DNA from: JACCXG01 sp963785755
GTDB taxonomy: Bacteria > Acidobacteriota > Vicinamibacteria > Vicinamibacterales > 2-12-FULL-66-21
Length of the DNA: 64,000 bases
Direction of reading: 5' to 3'
NCBI GenBank assembly: GCA_963785755.1
Contig: CAWAXG010000031.1
Coordinates: 62,001 to 126,000 of the forward strand
Part shown: positions 8,752-17,133 of the stretch, in pieces
Numbering within the stretch: the stretch's first letter is position 1
How the letters are laid out: each line of letters opens with the position of its first letter
Made by a program: the position numbers and the translations under genes
Notes under the pieces: generated by a model
Database searches by the model: none
Told to the model about the DNA's origin: nothing
The model's input: the letters and a program-made list of their open reading frames with translations, nothing else

Positions 8752-9258
8752 ATGGTCAGCTGGCTCACGCGAATCGTCATTGCCCTGGCTGTCATCGCCG
8801 GCGCTGTGTTCCTCTGGCGCGTCCTTCTCATAATGGTGGGCGGGCTTGCGCTGCTCGCGCTTGGGATGTTCTGCTACGAGCGTTGGCGCCAATGGCGCGC
8901 GCTCCACCGCTTCCGCGCGACCTGGCGACGCACGGGCAGAGACCTGCTGCTCGTGTACTCGAACAGTCCGAACTGGCAGCAATATGTCGAAGAGACCTGG
9001 CTTCCCAGGTGGGGGCATCGGGCGGTAGTGTTGAACTGGTCCGAGCGCAGTCAGTGGCGACGGCCGGTTCCGGCGGAAGTGGCGCTGTTTCGTGCGTTCG
9101 CCGGCGCCACGGAATTCAATCCGCTTGGCATCGTGGTGCCGCCGACCGGGCGCCGGGTCCACATCGTTCGGTTCTGGAAGGCGTTTCGAGAGTACAAGCA
9201 CGGCAAGGATCGATTGCTGCGGGAAGCCGAGGCCGAGCTCGATCGCTGCCTGCAGTGA
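8752..9258 (+). CDS. hypothetical membrane-anchored protein
   Basis: The 168 residues begin with a double hydrophobic stretch (about 4-45) and continue as a soluble domain rich in Trp and Arg. That domain has RDLLLVYSNSPNWQQYVEE near residue 63 and a FNPLGIVVPPTGRRVHIVRF strand near 123. The soluble part would face the cytoplasm if the two helices form a hairpin. No family was recognised. It is followed 25 bases later by another hypothetical gene, and the two may be co-transcribed. Confidence 0.6.
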   Translation: MVSWLTRIVIALAVIAGAVFLWRVLLIMVGGLALLALGMFCYERWRQWRALHRFRATWRRTGRDLLLVYSNSPNWQQYVEETWLPRWGHRAVVLNWSERSQWRRPVPAEVALFRAFAGATEFNPLGIVVPPTGRRVHIVRFWKAFREYKHGKDRLLREAEAELDRCLQ

Positions 9259-9283
9259 ATCGTTCCCCCCGAGGATCCGATCA

Positions 9284-9766
9284 ATGCCACCGAGCGGCTG
9301 GCCGCCACGAACCGTCGAAATCCTCGCGTTCCGAGTCCTGGAGCTTGCCAGTGGCGGCGCTCTGGCCGAATGGGCCGTCACGGCGCTGGAGGCTGGCTTC
9401 GACACTCCTGCCTTGAGGAAGCTCGCCGGCTTCGAGGAAGGACGTGCCGCATCCGTCTGGGAGGCGATCCCGGTCTTCGAGGCGGCCATGCAGGAGCTGG
9501 GTGTGCCGAGCCTCGATCGGAAGACCGTCCTGCTCCGATACCTCGACGTCCTCGCGGAAGAGCTCACGCGCGCGTCGGACAACGTCGACAACATCCTGGG
9601 GCTGATTCACGGCCGCATCGTCTCGCCACTCGATCACTGCGACGAGGTGCGGGCATGGTGTCTGCTCTCGGAGCACCTCGATCCCGTCACGTGTGAGGAA
9701 GTGGACGAGCCGGCCATCCGCGAGTTCGCCCGCAAGTGGCTGGCGGATCGTCCACGGGTCGTTTAA
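9284..9766 (+). CDS. hypothetical soluble helical protein
   Basis: This encodes 160 residues, helical and acidic. It starts MPPSGWPPRTVEILAFRVLE and contains a DNVDNILGLIHGRIV segment near residue 105. No signal peptide, metal motif or known domain was seen. It lies between the preceding membrane-anchored hypothetical gene and an SDR gene (18 bases downstream), all on the plus strand, so an operon is plausible. The ATG at 9284 is the first start after the upstream stop region that keeps normal codon use. Confidence 0.55.
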   Translation: MPPSGWPPRTVEILAFRVLELASGGALAEWAVTALEAGFDTPALRKLAGFEEGRAASVWEAIPVFEAAMQELGVPSLDRKTVLLRYLDVLAEELTRASDNVDNILGLIHGRIVSPLDHCDEVRAWCLLSEHLDPVTCEEVDEPAIREFARKWLADRPRVV

Positions 9767-9784
9767 ACGAAGACAGGAGACTGG

Positions 9785-10567
9785 ATGCCGCTGCCCCAGC
9801 AACTCGTTGCGCTCGTCACCGGAGCCAGCCGCGGTGTCGGCCGTGGCGTCGCGACCGGACTCGCAAACGCGGGCGCCAGGGTCTATGCGACGGGACGGAC
9901 CATCGCGGAGGCGCAGCTCGACCCGCGCATTGTCGCGATTCCATGCGATCACACGGACGACGGGGCGGTTGCGGCTGTCTTCGATCGGATCGATGGCGAA
10001 GCCGGCCGGCTCGACGTGCTGGTCAACTCGGTGTGGGGCGGATACGAGCGGATGGTCGAAGACGGCCGCTTCACGTGGCCGGCGCCGTTCTGGGAGCAGT
10101 CACGCTGGCGGTGGGACGCGATGATCTCGGCCGGCGTCCGGGCGGCGTTCGTCGCCAGCCAGTTCGCGGCCGAGCGCATGGTTCATGCCCGCCGTGGGCT
10201 GATCATCCACATTTCGTCCTGGGCCGCGCAGAAGTACATCGGCAACGTGATCTACGGCGTGGCGAAAGCCGCGACCGACAAGATCGCGGCGGACATGGCG
10301 CACGAACTGGCGCCGCATGGCGTGACGGTGGTGTCGCTCTATCCGGGGCTTGTGCGCACCGAGGCCGTCGTGGCCGCCGGCGTGTTCGATTTGCGCAACT
10401 CCGAAAGCCCGGAATTCATCGGGCGCGCGGTGGTCGCTCTGGCCACCGACGCGAACTGCCTGCGCTGGAACGGCCAGGTCGTCGTCGCGGCGGCGCTGGC
10501 GCGCGAATATGGCTTTACCGACATCGACGGAGCGCAGCCCCGGCCGCTTACGCTGGCTGATATGTGA
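9785..10567 (+). CDS. short-chain dehydrogenase/reductase (SDR), DHRS1-like
   Basis: The 260-residue classical SDR has TGASRGVGRG (about 14-23) for NAD(P) binding and the catalytic Y157-x-x-x-K161 in YGVAKAATDK. The preceding ISSW supplies the Ser. The WGGYE segment around residue 85 and the late PGLVRTE motif resemble the DHRS1 subgroup. The substrate is unknown. A short gap to the upstream gene and an AGGAG-like site before ATG 9785 support this start. Confidence 0.85.
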   Translation: MPLPQQLVALVTGASRGVGRGVATGLANAGARVYATGRTIAEAQLDPRIVAIPCDHTDDGAVAAVFDRIDGEAGRLDVLVNSVWGGYERMVEDGRFTWPAPFWEQSRWRWDAMISAGVRAAFVASQFAAERMVHARRGLIIHISSWAAQKYIGNVIYGVAKAATDKIAADMAHELAPHGVTVVSLYPGLVRTEAVVAAGVFDLRNSESPEFIGRAVVALATDANCLRWNGQVVVAAALAREYGFTDIDGAQPRPLTLADM

Positions 10568-10642
10568 ATGGATCTTCCGCGGCGGGTGCGGGAGCAGAAA
10601 CTACGACGTGGTGTCTAATCAGCCGTGCACTGGGCTTCTCGG

Positions 10643-11185
10643 ATGTTTGTCGCTCGCCGCGTGTTTTCGCGAACGCTCGTCGGCCTGCCGATGGCCCTGG
10701 CACTGGCCGCAAGTGCAGTCGCGCAGGACAAGCCGGACTTCTCAGGACGATGGGTGCTGGTGCCGCCTCCGCAGCCGGGCCCCGACCTTCCGCGAGCGCT
10801 CAGCGTGACCCAGACCGTCACGAGCACGACCGTCACCGGCGCGCCGATGGAGCCGCACTTCAGCCAGATTCACATTGCGCGCGAGTTCGACAGCGGCACG
10901 CGCTCGGAGGGCCACCGGATTGGCCTCATCGGCGGGACTGTTGGCGGCCTGTCCGCCGATGGCCGGCTGCCTGGGACGACGACTCGATACTCGGTGACCT
11001 GGTCCGATCGGACGCTCGTGTTCGAAAGCAGCAGCCATACCGGTGAAGCACCCGGTACTGGCCAGTGGACCGATCGGGTGGAGACGTGGTCGCTCGATGC
11101 GGAGGGGCGGCTGCGCATCACGGTCACGAGCCGCTCGCCCGACGGTACGAAATCGACCACGCTGGTGTATCGCCGCAGCGAGTAG
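10643..11185 (+). CDS. secreted protein with DFSGRW motif, function unknown
   Basis: The 180-residue product has an export signal ending about ASAVAQ, followed at once by DKPDFSGRWVLVPPPQ. The D-F-S-G-x-W motif directly after the cleavage site opens many small acidobacterial exported beta-barrel (lipocalin-like) proteins. The rest is strand-rich and ends TLVYRRSE. The ATG at 10643 fits the signal peptide better than an in-frame GTG at 10625. The downstream DUF5655 gene starts 6 bases after the stop, so the two are probably co-transcribed. Confidence 0.65.
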   Translation: MFVARRVFSRTLVGLPMALALAASAVAQDKPDFSGRWVLVPPPQPGPDLPRALSVTQTVTSTTVTGAPMEPHFSQIHIAREFDSGTRSEGHRIGLIGGTVGGLSADGRLPGTTTRYSVTWSDRTLVFESSSHTGEAPGTGQWTDRVETWSLDAEGRLRITVTSRSPDGTKSTTLVYRRSE

Positions 11186-11191
11186 GAGCGA

Positions 11192-11662
11192 ATGGCCACG
11201 ACAACCCGGCCGCGCCTGTGGAAATGCCGGACATGCGGACGGTCGTTCGCCAATCGCAACCAGTCCCACGCCTGCGGCCGCTTCACGCTCGCCCATCACT
11301 TTCGCGGCAAGCCGCCCGCGATTCGCGCGCTGTTCAAGGAAGTGGTCGCCGCCATCCGGGCGATCGGGCCGGTGCGCGTGCTGCCCGAGAAGACGAGAAT
11401 CGCGTTTCAGGTGCGCATGTCCTTCGCGCAGGTCACCCCCCGCCAGGCATGGCTCGACGGCCATCTGGTCCTCGCCAGACGCCTCGAGCACCCCAGGTTT
11501 CGAAAGGTGGAAACCTTCTCGCCGCGCAATCACCTGCACGTGTTCCGGCTGACGCAGGCGAGCGACATCGACGCGGACTTCCGCGCCTGGCTGGCCGAAG
11601 CCTATCTGGTGGGGGATCAGCGACACCTTCCGTCACGCCCGCGCGTAACCAGGGATCGGTGA
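11192..11662 (+). CDS. DUF5655 domain protein with N-terminal zinc-finger-like motif
   Basis: The 156 residues open with WKCRTCGRSFANRNQSHAC, a C-x2-C-x(~11)-H-x-C arrangement that looks metal-binding. The DUF5655 core follows (FRGKPPAIRALFKEVVAAI, then VEEFSPRNH-like text near residue 108). The role is unknown. The last codons and the stop (11660-11662) lie inside a GATCGGGGATC word repeat, so the present C-terminus may be repeat-derived. Confidence 0.75.
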   Translation: MATTTRPRLWKCRTCGRSFANRNQSHACGRFTLAHHFRGKPPAIRALFKEVVAAIRAIGPVRVLPEKTRIAFQVRMSFAQVTPRQAWLDGHLVLARRLEHPRFRKVETFSPRNHLHVFRLTQASDIDADFRAWLAEAYLVGDQRHLPSRPRVTRDR

Positions 11663-11706
11663 TCGGGGATCTGCGATCGAGGGGATCACGGATCGGGGAT
11701 CGGGAT
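11651..11706. repeat. GATCGGGGATC word array
   Basis: Iterations of GGATCGG, GATCGGGGATC and GATCACGGATC run over the end of the DUF5655 gene into the gap. The same word family is found at 43785-43896 and 54405-54445. Confidence 0.7.
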
Positions 11707-11768
11707 GTCGCTTCGGCGATCATCCGCGTTAAGCTCACGACGTCAGATTCGTGAGCTCGAGGCCCGGT

Positions 11769-12506
11769 ATGACCCAACACATCGTTGCCGTGGCGAACGC
11801 GATCCGGGGGGAGCGCTATCCGGACGCCGCTGCCGTGTTTGCCGCTGGCTCCATTGTCCGTGGCGAGGGCACGGCGTTTTCCGATCTGGACCTCGTGATC
11901 GTGCATGGCCGTCTCGACCGCGCCTACCGCGAGTCGTTCAGATACGACCGCGTGCCGGTCGAGGCCTTCGTCCACGATCCGGAAACCCTCGAGTACTTTT
12001 TTCAAGAAGTCGATCGGCCGAGCGGCGTGCCGGCCCTGGCGCACATGGTGTTCGAGGGCATCGAGATTCCCGGAGCGAACGACCTGTCGCGGATCCTGAA
12101 GGACAGGGCGGCATCCTTCATCGCTGCCGGACCGCCGGCGCTCGATGTCGAGGGGGAGCGGCGCCTGCGCTACGTCGTCACCGATCTGCTCGACGATCTG
12201 CGCGGGGCGCGGTCCGATGACGATCGCGTCGCGATCGGATCGCGGCTGTACGAGCAGCTCGCCGACTACTATTTCCGGAATCGCGGGTGGTGGTCGGCGA
12301 AGGGCAAGGCGATCCCGCGGCTGCTGCGCCAGGCCGACGCGGAGCTCTGCGAGAAGTACTGCCGCAGCTTCGAAGCGCTCTTCAAGGCGGGTGAGTCAGG
12401 CGCGATCATCGAGCTGGCAGAGGAGCTCCTGCGAGCGAGCGGCGGTCCGCTGTTCGAGGGTTACCGCGCGGACGCGCCGCCGGCGTGGAGAAAAGCGCGC
12501 TCCTGA
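11769..12506 (+). CDS. nucleotidyltransferase-fold protein
   Basis: The 245-residue protein has the pol-beta type nucleotidyltransferase signature GSIVRGEGTAFSDLDLVIV. GS lies near residue 25 and the D-x-D metal-binding pair near residues 37-39. A C-terminal helical region (about 125-240) resembles the substrate-binding or HEPN-like half seen in kanamycin-type and minimal nucleotidyltransferases. It would transfer an AMP-type group from an NTP to an unknown acceptor. The next gene starts one base after its stop, so coupling is likely. Confidence 0.75.
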   Translation: MTQHIVAVANAIRGERYPDAAAVFAAGSIVRGEGTAFSDLDLVIVHGRLDRAYRESFRYDRVPVEAFVHDPETLEYFFQEVDRPSGVPALAHMVFEGIEIPGANDLSRILKDRAASFIAAGPPALDVEGERRLRYVVTDLLDDLRGARSDDDRVAIGSRLYEQLADYYFRNRGWWSAKGKAIPRLLRQADAELCEKYCRSFEALFKAGESGAIIELAEELLRASGGPLFEGYRADAPPAWRKARS

Positions 12507-12507
12507 G

Positions 12508-13018
12508 ATGAGCGGCATCTCCCGGTCCTCGTCCGCGGTCTGGCTCGCCCTCCGCAGTCTGCTCTGGACGCTTCTCCTTCCTGGATTCTTCGCCGGCTGG
12601 GTGCCCTGGCGATACTTCGCCCTCAATCGCGTGACGTTCGATCCGTCGAGCGCCGCGCACGTCATCGGCGTGGTGTCCGTCGGCGTCGGCGCCCTGCTGC
12701 TGGCCGGATGCATCTATGAGTTCGCCCGGAGCGGACGCGGCACGCTCTCTCCGCTCGATCCGCCGCATCACCTCGTGGTTCGCGGACTGTACCGCTACGT
12801 GCGCAATCCGATGTATCTCAGCGTCACGATGATCGTGCTGGGCGAGGTCCTGCTCACGCGCTCGACCGCGCTCGCCATGTATTGGGTCGTCTGGTTCATC
12901 AGCGCCAACCTGTTCGTCATGGGTTACGAGGAGCCAACGCTGCGTCACGAGTTCGGCGCCGAGTACCAACGAGTACTGCCGGCAGGTCGGGCGATGGGTT
13001 CCCAGGCTGCCGTCTTAG
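12508..13018 (+). pseudogene. isoprenylcysteine carboxyl methyltransferase-like membrane enzyme, frameshifted near its C-terminus
   Basis: The frame from ATG 12508 shows three to four hydrophobic helices and the ICMT/PEMT signature (HHLVVRGLYRYVRNPMYL, then GYEEPTLRHEFG). The expected terminal YCRQVGRWVPRLPS is present but one base out of phase and stops at 13016-13018. Deleting one C in GAGTACC at about 12966 restores EYNEYCRQVGRWVPRLPS. As read, the frame runs on to 13119 with unrelated sequence. The enzyme should methylate a small lipid or cysteine substrate in the membrane using SAM. Confidence 0.8.
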
Positions 13019-13290
13019 GTTCGATCACGTGTTCGTCATGTGCGCGGCCGGCTCACCGAGGGCTCGAGCAATGTCCACCGCTGACAGGGCACACGCTGCC
13101 GGCGGTTCTTCCTTCGTGACCTTCACATCGCGTCGGACACAATGGTGACTGAGCCTGAGACGTGCGCCGGGCCGGCAACCACACATCGCTTCGCGGTGCC
13201 GTTGCCGATCGTTCCGCCGCACCAGACCGGCTCCACCGGGACAGAGCGGCGTGGATCCGGTGGAGCCTCCTGGGTGTTCTGGGCCCGCCG

Positions 13291-14052
13291 GTGAAGATCG
13301 CCGCGTACCAGGCTCCTCTGCTGGGGTCTGGATCGATGGACGCCATTGGCCTGATTCGCGACCGCATCGCCTGGTGCGAATCAGCGGGCGTCGAGATTCT
13401 GTGTTGTCCTGAGGGCGTGGTCGGAGGTCTCGCCGACTACGCACCCGCTCCCGCGGCGATCGCGATCGATGTCGCGGGCGGTCAGCTGACCAGCGTGCTC
13501 GCGCCCCTGGCGAGTGGCATCGTGTCAACGATTGTGGGGTTCACGGAAATCGACCGGGCAGGCCGCCTCTACAACGCGGCGGCCGTTCTCCACAAAGGAA
13601 TCGTGCTCGGCGTGTATCGCAAGCTGCATCCGGCGATCAACCGATCGGTCTACGAAGCCGGCACAGACCGGCCGGTGTTCACGATTCGCGGGCTGACGTT
13701 CGGCATCGTGATCTGCCGGGACTCGACGTTCAGCGAACCCGCGCGAGTCATGGCTGCTCGAGGGGCCGCCGTCCTCTTCGTGCCGACGAACAATGGTCTG
13801 CCGAGGACGAAAGCGAACCCGACCATCGTGGCCGACGCGAGGAACAGCGACATCGCCCGGGCCACGGAGACTGGCATGTTCGTGGTTCGTGCTGATGTCG
13901 CGGGTCACACGCCGGATCTCGTCGCCTACGGGTCATCGGGGATCGTCGATCCGGATGGAGTCGTGCTCGGAGCGGCGCCACCGCTCGAGGCCGGTCTGGT
14001 TGTTGCGGAGATCCCACTTCACCGCGGAATGAAAGTCCCCACCATCGCCTGA
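13291..14052 (+). CDS. carbon-nitrogen hydrolase (nitrilase superfamily)
   Basis: The 253-residue protein carries the complete nitrilase-superfamily triad: Glu 41 in CCPEGV, Lys 111 in YRKLHP, and nucleophile Cys 142 in GIVICRDS. It should cleave a C-N amide or nitrile bond. The specificity (amidase, carbamoylase or other) is not readable. The GTG at 13291 directly precedes KIAAYQAP, the normal first strand of the family. Upstream in-frame sequence from 13162 is Arg-rich and unlike the family. Confidence 0.85.
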   Translation: MKIAAYQAPLLGSGSMDAIGLIRDRIAWCESAGVEILCCPEGVVGGLADYAPAPAAIAIDVAGGQLTSVLAPLASGIVSTIVGFTEIDRAGRLYNAAAVLHKGIVLGVYRKLHPAINRSVYEAGTDRPVFTIRGLTFGIVICRDSTFSEPARVMAARGAAVLFVPTNNGLPRTKANPTIVADARNSDIARATETGMFVVRADVAGHTPDLVAYGSSGIVDPDGVVLGAAPPLEAGLVVAEIPLHRGMKVPTIA

Positions 14053-14079
14053 TTGTCGACCGCGCTGCTTTCAACAGAT

Positions 14080-14121
14080 CCGTCGTGCCGTCGTGCGGCG
14101 CGAAGCGCAAAGCGTGTCTTC
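14080..14121. repeat. CGTCGTGCCGTCGTGCGGCG word repeat
   Basis: GCCGTCGTGCGGCGCGAAGC plus flanking copies lies in the convergent gap after the nitrilase-like gene. Almost the same string ends the inverted array at 39518-39676 and occurs at 42837-42885 and 62390-62425. Confidence 0.7.
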
Positions 14122-14159
14122 GGATCACGGCTGCTACATCAGCAGGCTGTCAGCGAGTT

Positions 14160-14310
14160 CTACCCGGACGCCAGCACGAGCCGGAAGCCTAAGCAGCCGT
14201 CGTGCGCGTCCGGCGCGATCCCGTAGCGCCACCATACCCTGCAGTGCAGATCCCAGTTCTGATGGGATCCACCGCGCAGGCGCCGGTCGGTGCCTGGTCC
14301 CAGCATAAAG
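14160..14310 (-). pseudogene. orphan C-terminal fragment of a formylglycine-generating-enzyme (SUMF1/C-type-lectin) fold
   Basis: On the minus strand the frame ending at 14160-14162 reads GTDRRLRGGSHQNWDLHC and ends PDAHDGCLGFRLVLASG. R-x-x-R-G-G-S at the start and G-F-R-L-V at the end are hallmarks of the C-terminal half of FGE/SUMF1 domains. This is also the fold in which many diversity-generating retroelements place their variable region. Several positions that are Asn in retroelement templates are here Tyr, Ile, Asp, His, Gly and Cys in codons ending in C. No upstream FGE domain, reverse transcriptase or template repeat was found, so this is a relic or an edge fragment. GC-rich codon bias alone could explain the C endings. 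Confidence 0.5.
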
Positions 14311-14325
14311 GTAAGATGACCGCCA

Positions 14326-14448
14326 ATGGCCGACAAGTATGGTCCCTGGTGGGGGAAGACGCGGTGGGGCAGGAGGACCACAGCCGTGAACACCTCAATC
14401 GTGGTCGCTGTTCTTCTCTTCATCCTGTGGAAGTCCCTCTATCCCTGA
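14326..14448 (+). CDS. possible 40-residue single-span membrane protein
   Basis: The ATG at 14326 opens a 40-codon frame. It encodes a Trp/Arg/Lys-rich head (GPWWGKTRWGRR) and a clean hydrophobic helix (TSIVVAVLLFILWKSLYP), then TGA at 14446-14448. An AAAGGTAAG sequence lies about 10 bases upstream. It overlaps nothing else on this strand. Helix plus positively charged N-terminus is typical of real small membrane proteins. No family recognised. Confidence 0.4.
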   Translation: MADKYGPWWGKTRWGRRTTAVNTSIVVAVLLFILWKSLYP

Positions 14449-14635
14449 GCCGAGCAGGGACAGGCATCCGGGACTGGCATCCGGGACAGACATCCCAGGC
14501 ATCAGGGAGCGGCTAACCAACCAGAGAACGCAGGTGAAGTCCGCGATGGACCGAGGTGAGGACGGAGGTGTCCAAGCATAGCGAGGGGGCCAGCCTCAAC
14601 GGCATCTGAGTTCGAGCTGCCTGGCTGGGGAGCCG
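14449..14635. other. unassigned gap with short direct repeats
   Basis: This 187-bp stretch contains two copies of GGCATCCGGGAC and further CATC/GGGA repeats, then non-repetitive purine-rich sequence. No protein frame, tRNA cloverleaf or terminator could be supported. Confidence 0.3.
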
Positions 14636-15187
14636 ATGGGTTCTAGAACGGTTATCGCGGTCATTGCATTCGTTCTGGTGCTGCTCGCGGTGCCTGCCCG
14701 CGTGCGAACGCAGACACCGGACGTGCCACAGGGCATCGCCTCAGCGCTCCTCCAGGAAGTGCGATCGCTCCGTATGACGCTGGAACAGGTGGTGTCGGTC
14801 GGCGCCAGTGGTCAGCTCGCGCTCGGCCGGCTGCATCTGCAGGAACAACGGTTGAACACCGTCATCGACAGGCTTCGGGCGACTCAGGATCGCCTGCTCG
14901 CCGCGCAGCGCGAAACCGTGGAGCAGCAGAAAGAGTATGCAAGGCTCGAGACCATGCTGAAGGAGCCCGGCGGCATGAAACGTCACGAGTACGGGCTGTC
15001 ACGCGAGGATCTCGAGGAGATGCTGAAAGAACAGCGGGAGAGCCTGGCGCTGACGATTACGGATGTCCAGCGGCTGACGGCCGAAGAGGCCGCGCTGACC
15101 AGTGAAGCGGCGACGGAGCAGAACCGGTGGTTCGATCTGCACCGCCGCCTCGAGGATCTCGAGCGGACACTGTCCCGCAAACACTGA
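14636..15187 (+). CDS. exported coiled-coil protein
   Basis: The 183 residues begin with a signal peptide (about 1-24, cleaved near RVRTQ). They continue as an almost uninterrupted Leu/Gln/Arg/Glu heptad-like helix (about 35-178) with LQEQRLNTVIDRLRATQDR and RRLEDLERTLSRKH. A Pro/Gly break occurs near residue 115. It is probably a periplasmic structural or adaptor protein. No enzymatic motif is present. Confidence 0.65.
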   Translation: MGSRTVIAVIAFVLVLLAVPARVRTQTPDVPQGIASALLQEVRSLRMTLEQVVSVGASGQLALGRLHLQEQRLNTVIDRLRATQDRLLAAQRETVEQQKEYARLETMLKEPGGMKRHEYGLSREDLEEMLKEQRESLALTITDVQRLTAEEAALTSEAATEQNRWFDLHRRLEDLERTLSRKH

Positions 15188-15219
15188 GCGCGAGTGATCG
15201 GCGTTTGACCGCGTCGCTG

Positions 15220-15978
15220 TTACCGCGTCAGGAACTGCGCGAAGCTCCGCCACGTCTCCGTGCCCGCGATCATCAGTCGCACCGGCACCGATGCTGCCAG
15301 CAGGGCGCCGCCCCAGATGTACACGGGATGGACTCGGCGGCGCGAGATGAAGTCGTAGATCGCGCCGATCAGCACGATCACCAGCGACATGCCGAAGAAC
15401 ACCGGCGGGCCAAGCGCAGCGACCCCGGGCCAGCGCGCAATGCCTGCGGTGATGATCGACACGTAGGCGAGCAGCATCAACCGCTTGTGCGCTTCCTTGT
15501 TGCGCCGGTTCAACAGCGCCGCCCCGACGAAGATGGGGAAGACGACCATGTCGAACAGCGGGATCGCAAGAAACGAGAGCGGATCACCGCCGGGGGGCGC
15601 CGATCCGCGCGCGGCGGCGGCGATGGCCGTCGGGATAGCCACGATCACCATGGCCAGGGCGAGCACGGCGCCGGCCATGCCGAATCGCCGGTGCACACTC
15701 ACCCGATGGTTGGCGATCAGCGCCGTCTGAATGACGAAGAGCAGGACCCATCCGGTGAACACTGCGCCGTGGATGTGAGCAAGGACCGAGAGACTCGTCG
15801 CGCCGGTGACAGTGGGCGGCGGCGTCGGGTCCAACGGTCTCAGGTAATACGTCGGCGCGAACCCGACGAACACGACGAGCGCCAGCGCGATTGCCAGGCT
15901 GCTGTAGAACACGCGATCATAAGCTCCGGTGGCCAGCGTCTTCTTCGCAACGGCCGGTCGAGCAGCGGTCATGGTCAT
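15220..15978 (-). CDS. polytopic membrane protein with conserved histidines
   Basis: The 252-residue protein has about seven hydrophobic helices. Histidines sit at helix ends (LAHIHGAVFTGW, HRVSVHRRFGM, KEAHKRLMLL), a pattern seen in DUF2306-like and haem-associated membrane proteins. No haem ligand can be proven. The ATG at 15978 has a GGAGGACCCC site just upstream. It is convergent with the preceding coiled-coil gene (gap 32 bp). Confidence 0.65.
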   Translation of the reverse strand: MTMTAARPAVAKKTLATGAYDRVFYSSLAIALALVVFVGFAPTYYLRPLDPTPPPTVTGATSLSVLAHIHGAVFTGWVLLFVIQTALIANHRVSVHRRFGMAGAVLALAMVIVAIPTAIAAAARGSAPPGGDPLSFLAIPLFDMVVFPIFVGAALLNRRNKEAHKRLMLLAYVSIITAGIARWPGVAALGPPVFFGMSLVIVLIGAIYDFISRRRVHPVYIWGGALLAASVPVRLMIAGTETWRSFAQFLTR

Positions 15979-16107
15979 GCGGGGTCCTCCTGGGGAACGT
16001 GGAGGGTATCACAAGCTCAGCAGGTGCTGTCACTTCCCGCAATGCGTAGCGCAGGCCTTCAGGCCTCCCTTCGGAGATTCGATGCCACGGACAGGACATG
16101 CGTAGCC

Positions 16108-16660
16108 ATGCAGATCGCCGATCTCGCCGCCCAGCCAGACGCGATTCGTGAGCAGGCGGCGGCGCTGCTCGTCGAGGAGTTCAGCCAGCCGGCTGGCTGG
16201 CCGACGCTCGAACTGGCGCGCGAGGAAGTCGCCGCGGTTCTGGCGCAGGGGTTCGCGCGTGCGGCCGTGGACGGGCCGGTGCTGATCGGATGGATTGGCG
16301 GGCTGCCCGAGTACCGGCGGACGCGTCTGGGAACTGCACCCGATGGTCGTGCGGCGCGAGTACCGGAGACGCGGAATCGGCCGTCGATTGGCGGAAGCCT
16401 TCGAGGCGGAAATTGCCAGCCGCGGCGCACTGACCGCGACGCTTGGCACCGACGACGATTCAGGCATGACCTCGCTGTCGGAGGTCGACTTGTATTGCGA
16501 CGTGCCGCGGCAGATCGCGGAGCTGCGTGACCTCGGGCGCGGTCACCCGTTCCTCTTCTATCGCCGGCTTGGATACGTCGTGACCGGCGTGATGCCCGAT
16601 GCCAATGGACGCGGAAAGCCCGACATCTACATGTCCAAGAGGGTTTCGAGCCCTCGCTGA
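16108..16660 (+). pseudogene. AAC(6')-like GNAT acetyltransferase, one-base frameshift
   Basis: From ATG 16108 the frame gives an aminoglycoside 6'-N-acetyltransferase-like N-terminus (EQAAALLVEEFSQPAGWPTL, then LIGWIGGLPEY). The rest, VWELHPMVVRREYRRRGIGR with the acetyl-CoA loop RRRGIG, LGTDDDSGMTSLSEVDLY and GYVVTGVMPDANGRGKPDIY, lies in the +1 frame and ends at 16660. Dropping one C from GAGTACC (about 16313) gives a seamless EYGGRVWELHP. Family members acetylate amino groups, including some aminoglycosides. As read, the protein would be truncated. Confidence 0.8.
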
Positions 16661-16847
16661 TCTGGCCCGATCTCGGCGCGCTCGCCGCGCGGCTGCCGCG
16701 GCCGCCGGATGCGCTGATGACCGATCTTCGCAAGCAATCGAAGTCCTGGTTCGCGAGACGATGAGTCTTCCGGGTGTGACGGCGCTGGATTCCATGCGGA
16801 TTGAACTCGAAAATTGCCCAGTTGACTCGCAGCTGTCCCCTCGTTAA

Positions 16848-17105
16848 CGAATCGCGGATCTACGCGGATCTCCGCGGATAAAACGAACTTGTACATCGGG
16901 GCGAGCGCTCCGATCAGCGGCTTGCGCGCGGTCGTGCCCGCGCTACGCGCGGCCCGAAGTGAGGATCAGAAAGAAAATCACAAGCCGACCGCGACAAAAG
17001 CCGGCTAGTGATTTTTTTCTGATCCTCACTTCGGGATGCCGGCCTGCAAGGCCGGCGTGCACGACCGCTGGTGATCCGCGCTAATCCGCGTCTCGTGATT
17101 CAACC
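16848..17105 (-). repeat. structured dispersed repeat, copy A (inverted orientation)
   Basis: About 258 bp are framed by CGCGGAT-type words (AATCGCGGATCTACGCGGAT at one end, GGATTAGCGCGGAT on the other strand). The core hairpin has arms at about 16955-16986 and 17001-17032 (GAAGTGAGGATCAG paired with CTGATCCTCACTTC). It also contains the palindromes GCCGGCCTTGCAGGCCGGC and CCGCGCTACGCGCGG. It is the reverse complement of copies B and C and lies in a convergent gap. Confidence 0.85.
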
Positions 17106-17133
17106 TCACGCTCGCCACTGACGTTGTTACTTG

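Noticed and set aside
15127..16107. Plus-strand open frame upstream of the AAC(6')-like gene
   Set aside because: It is antisense to the multi-helix membrane protein at 15220-15978 and is composed of Arg/His/Gln-rich shadow sequence.
16661..16847. Short frames after the AAC(6')-like gene (for example one reading IWPDLGALAARLPRPPDALM)
   Set aside because: No start codon or family resemblance, and the stretch is too short to support.
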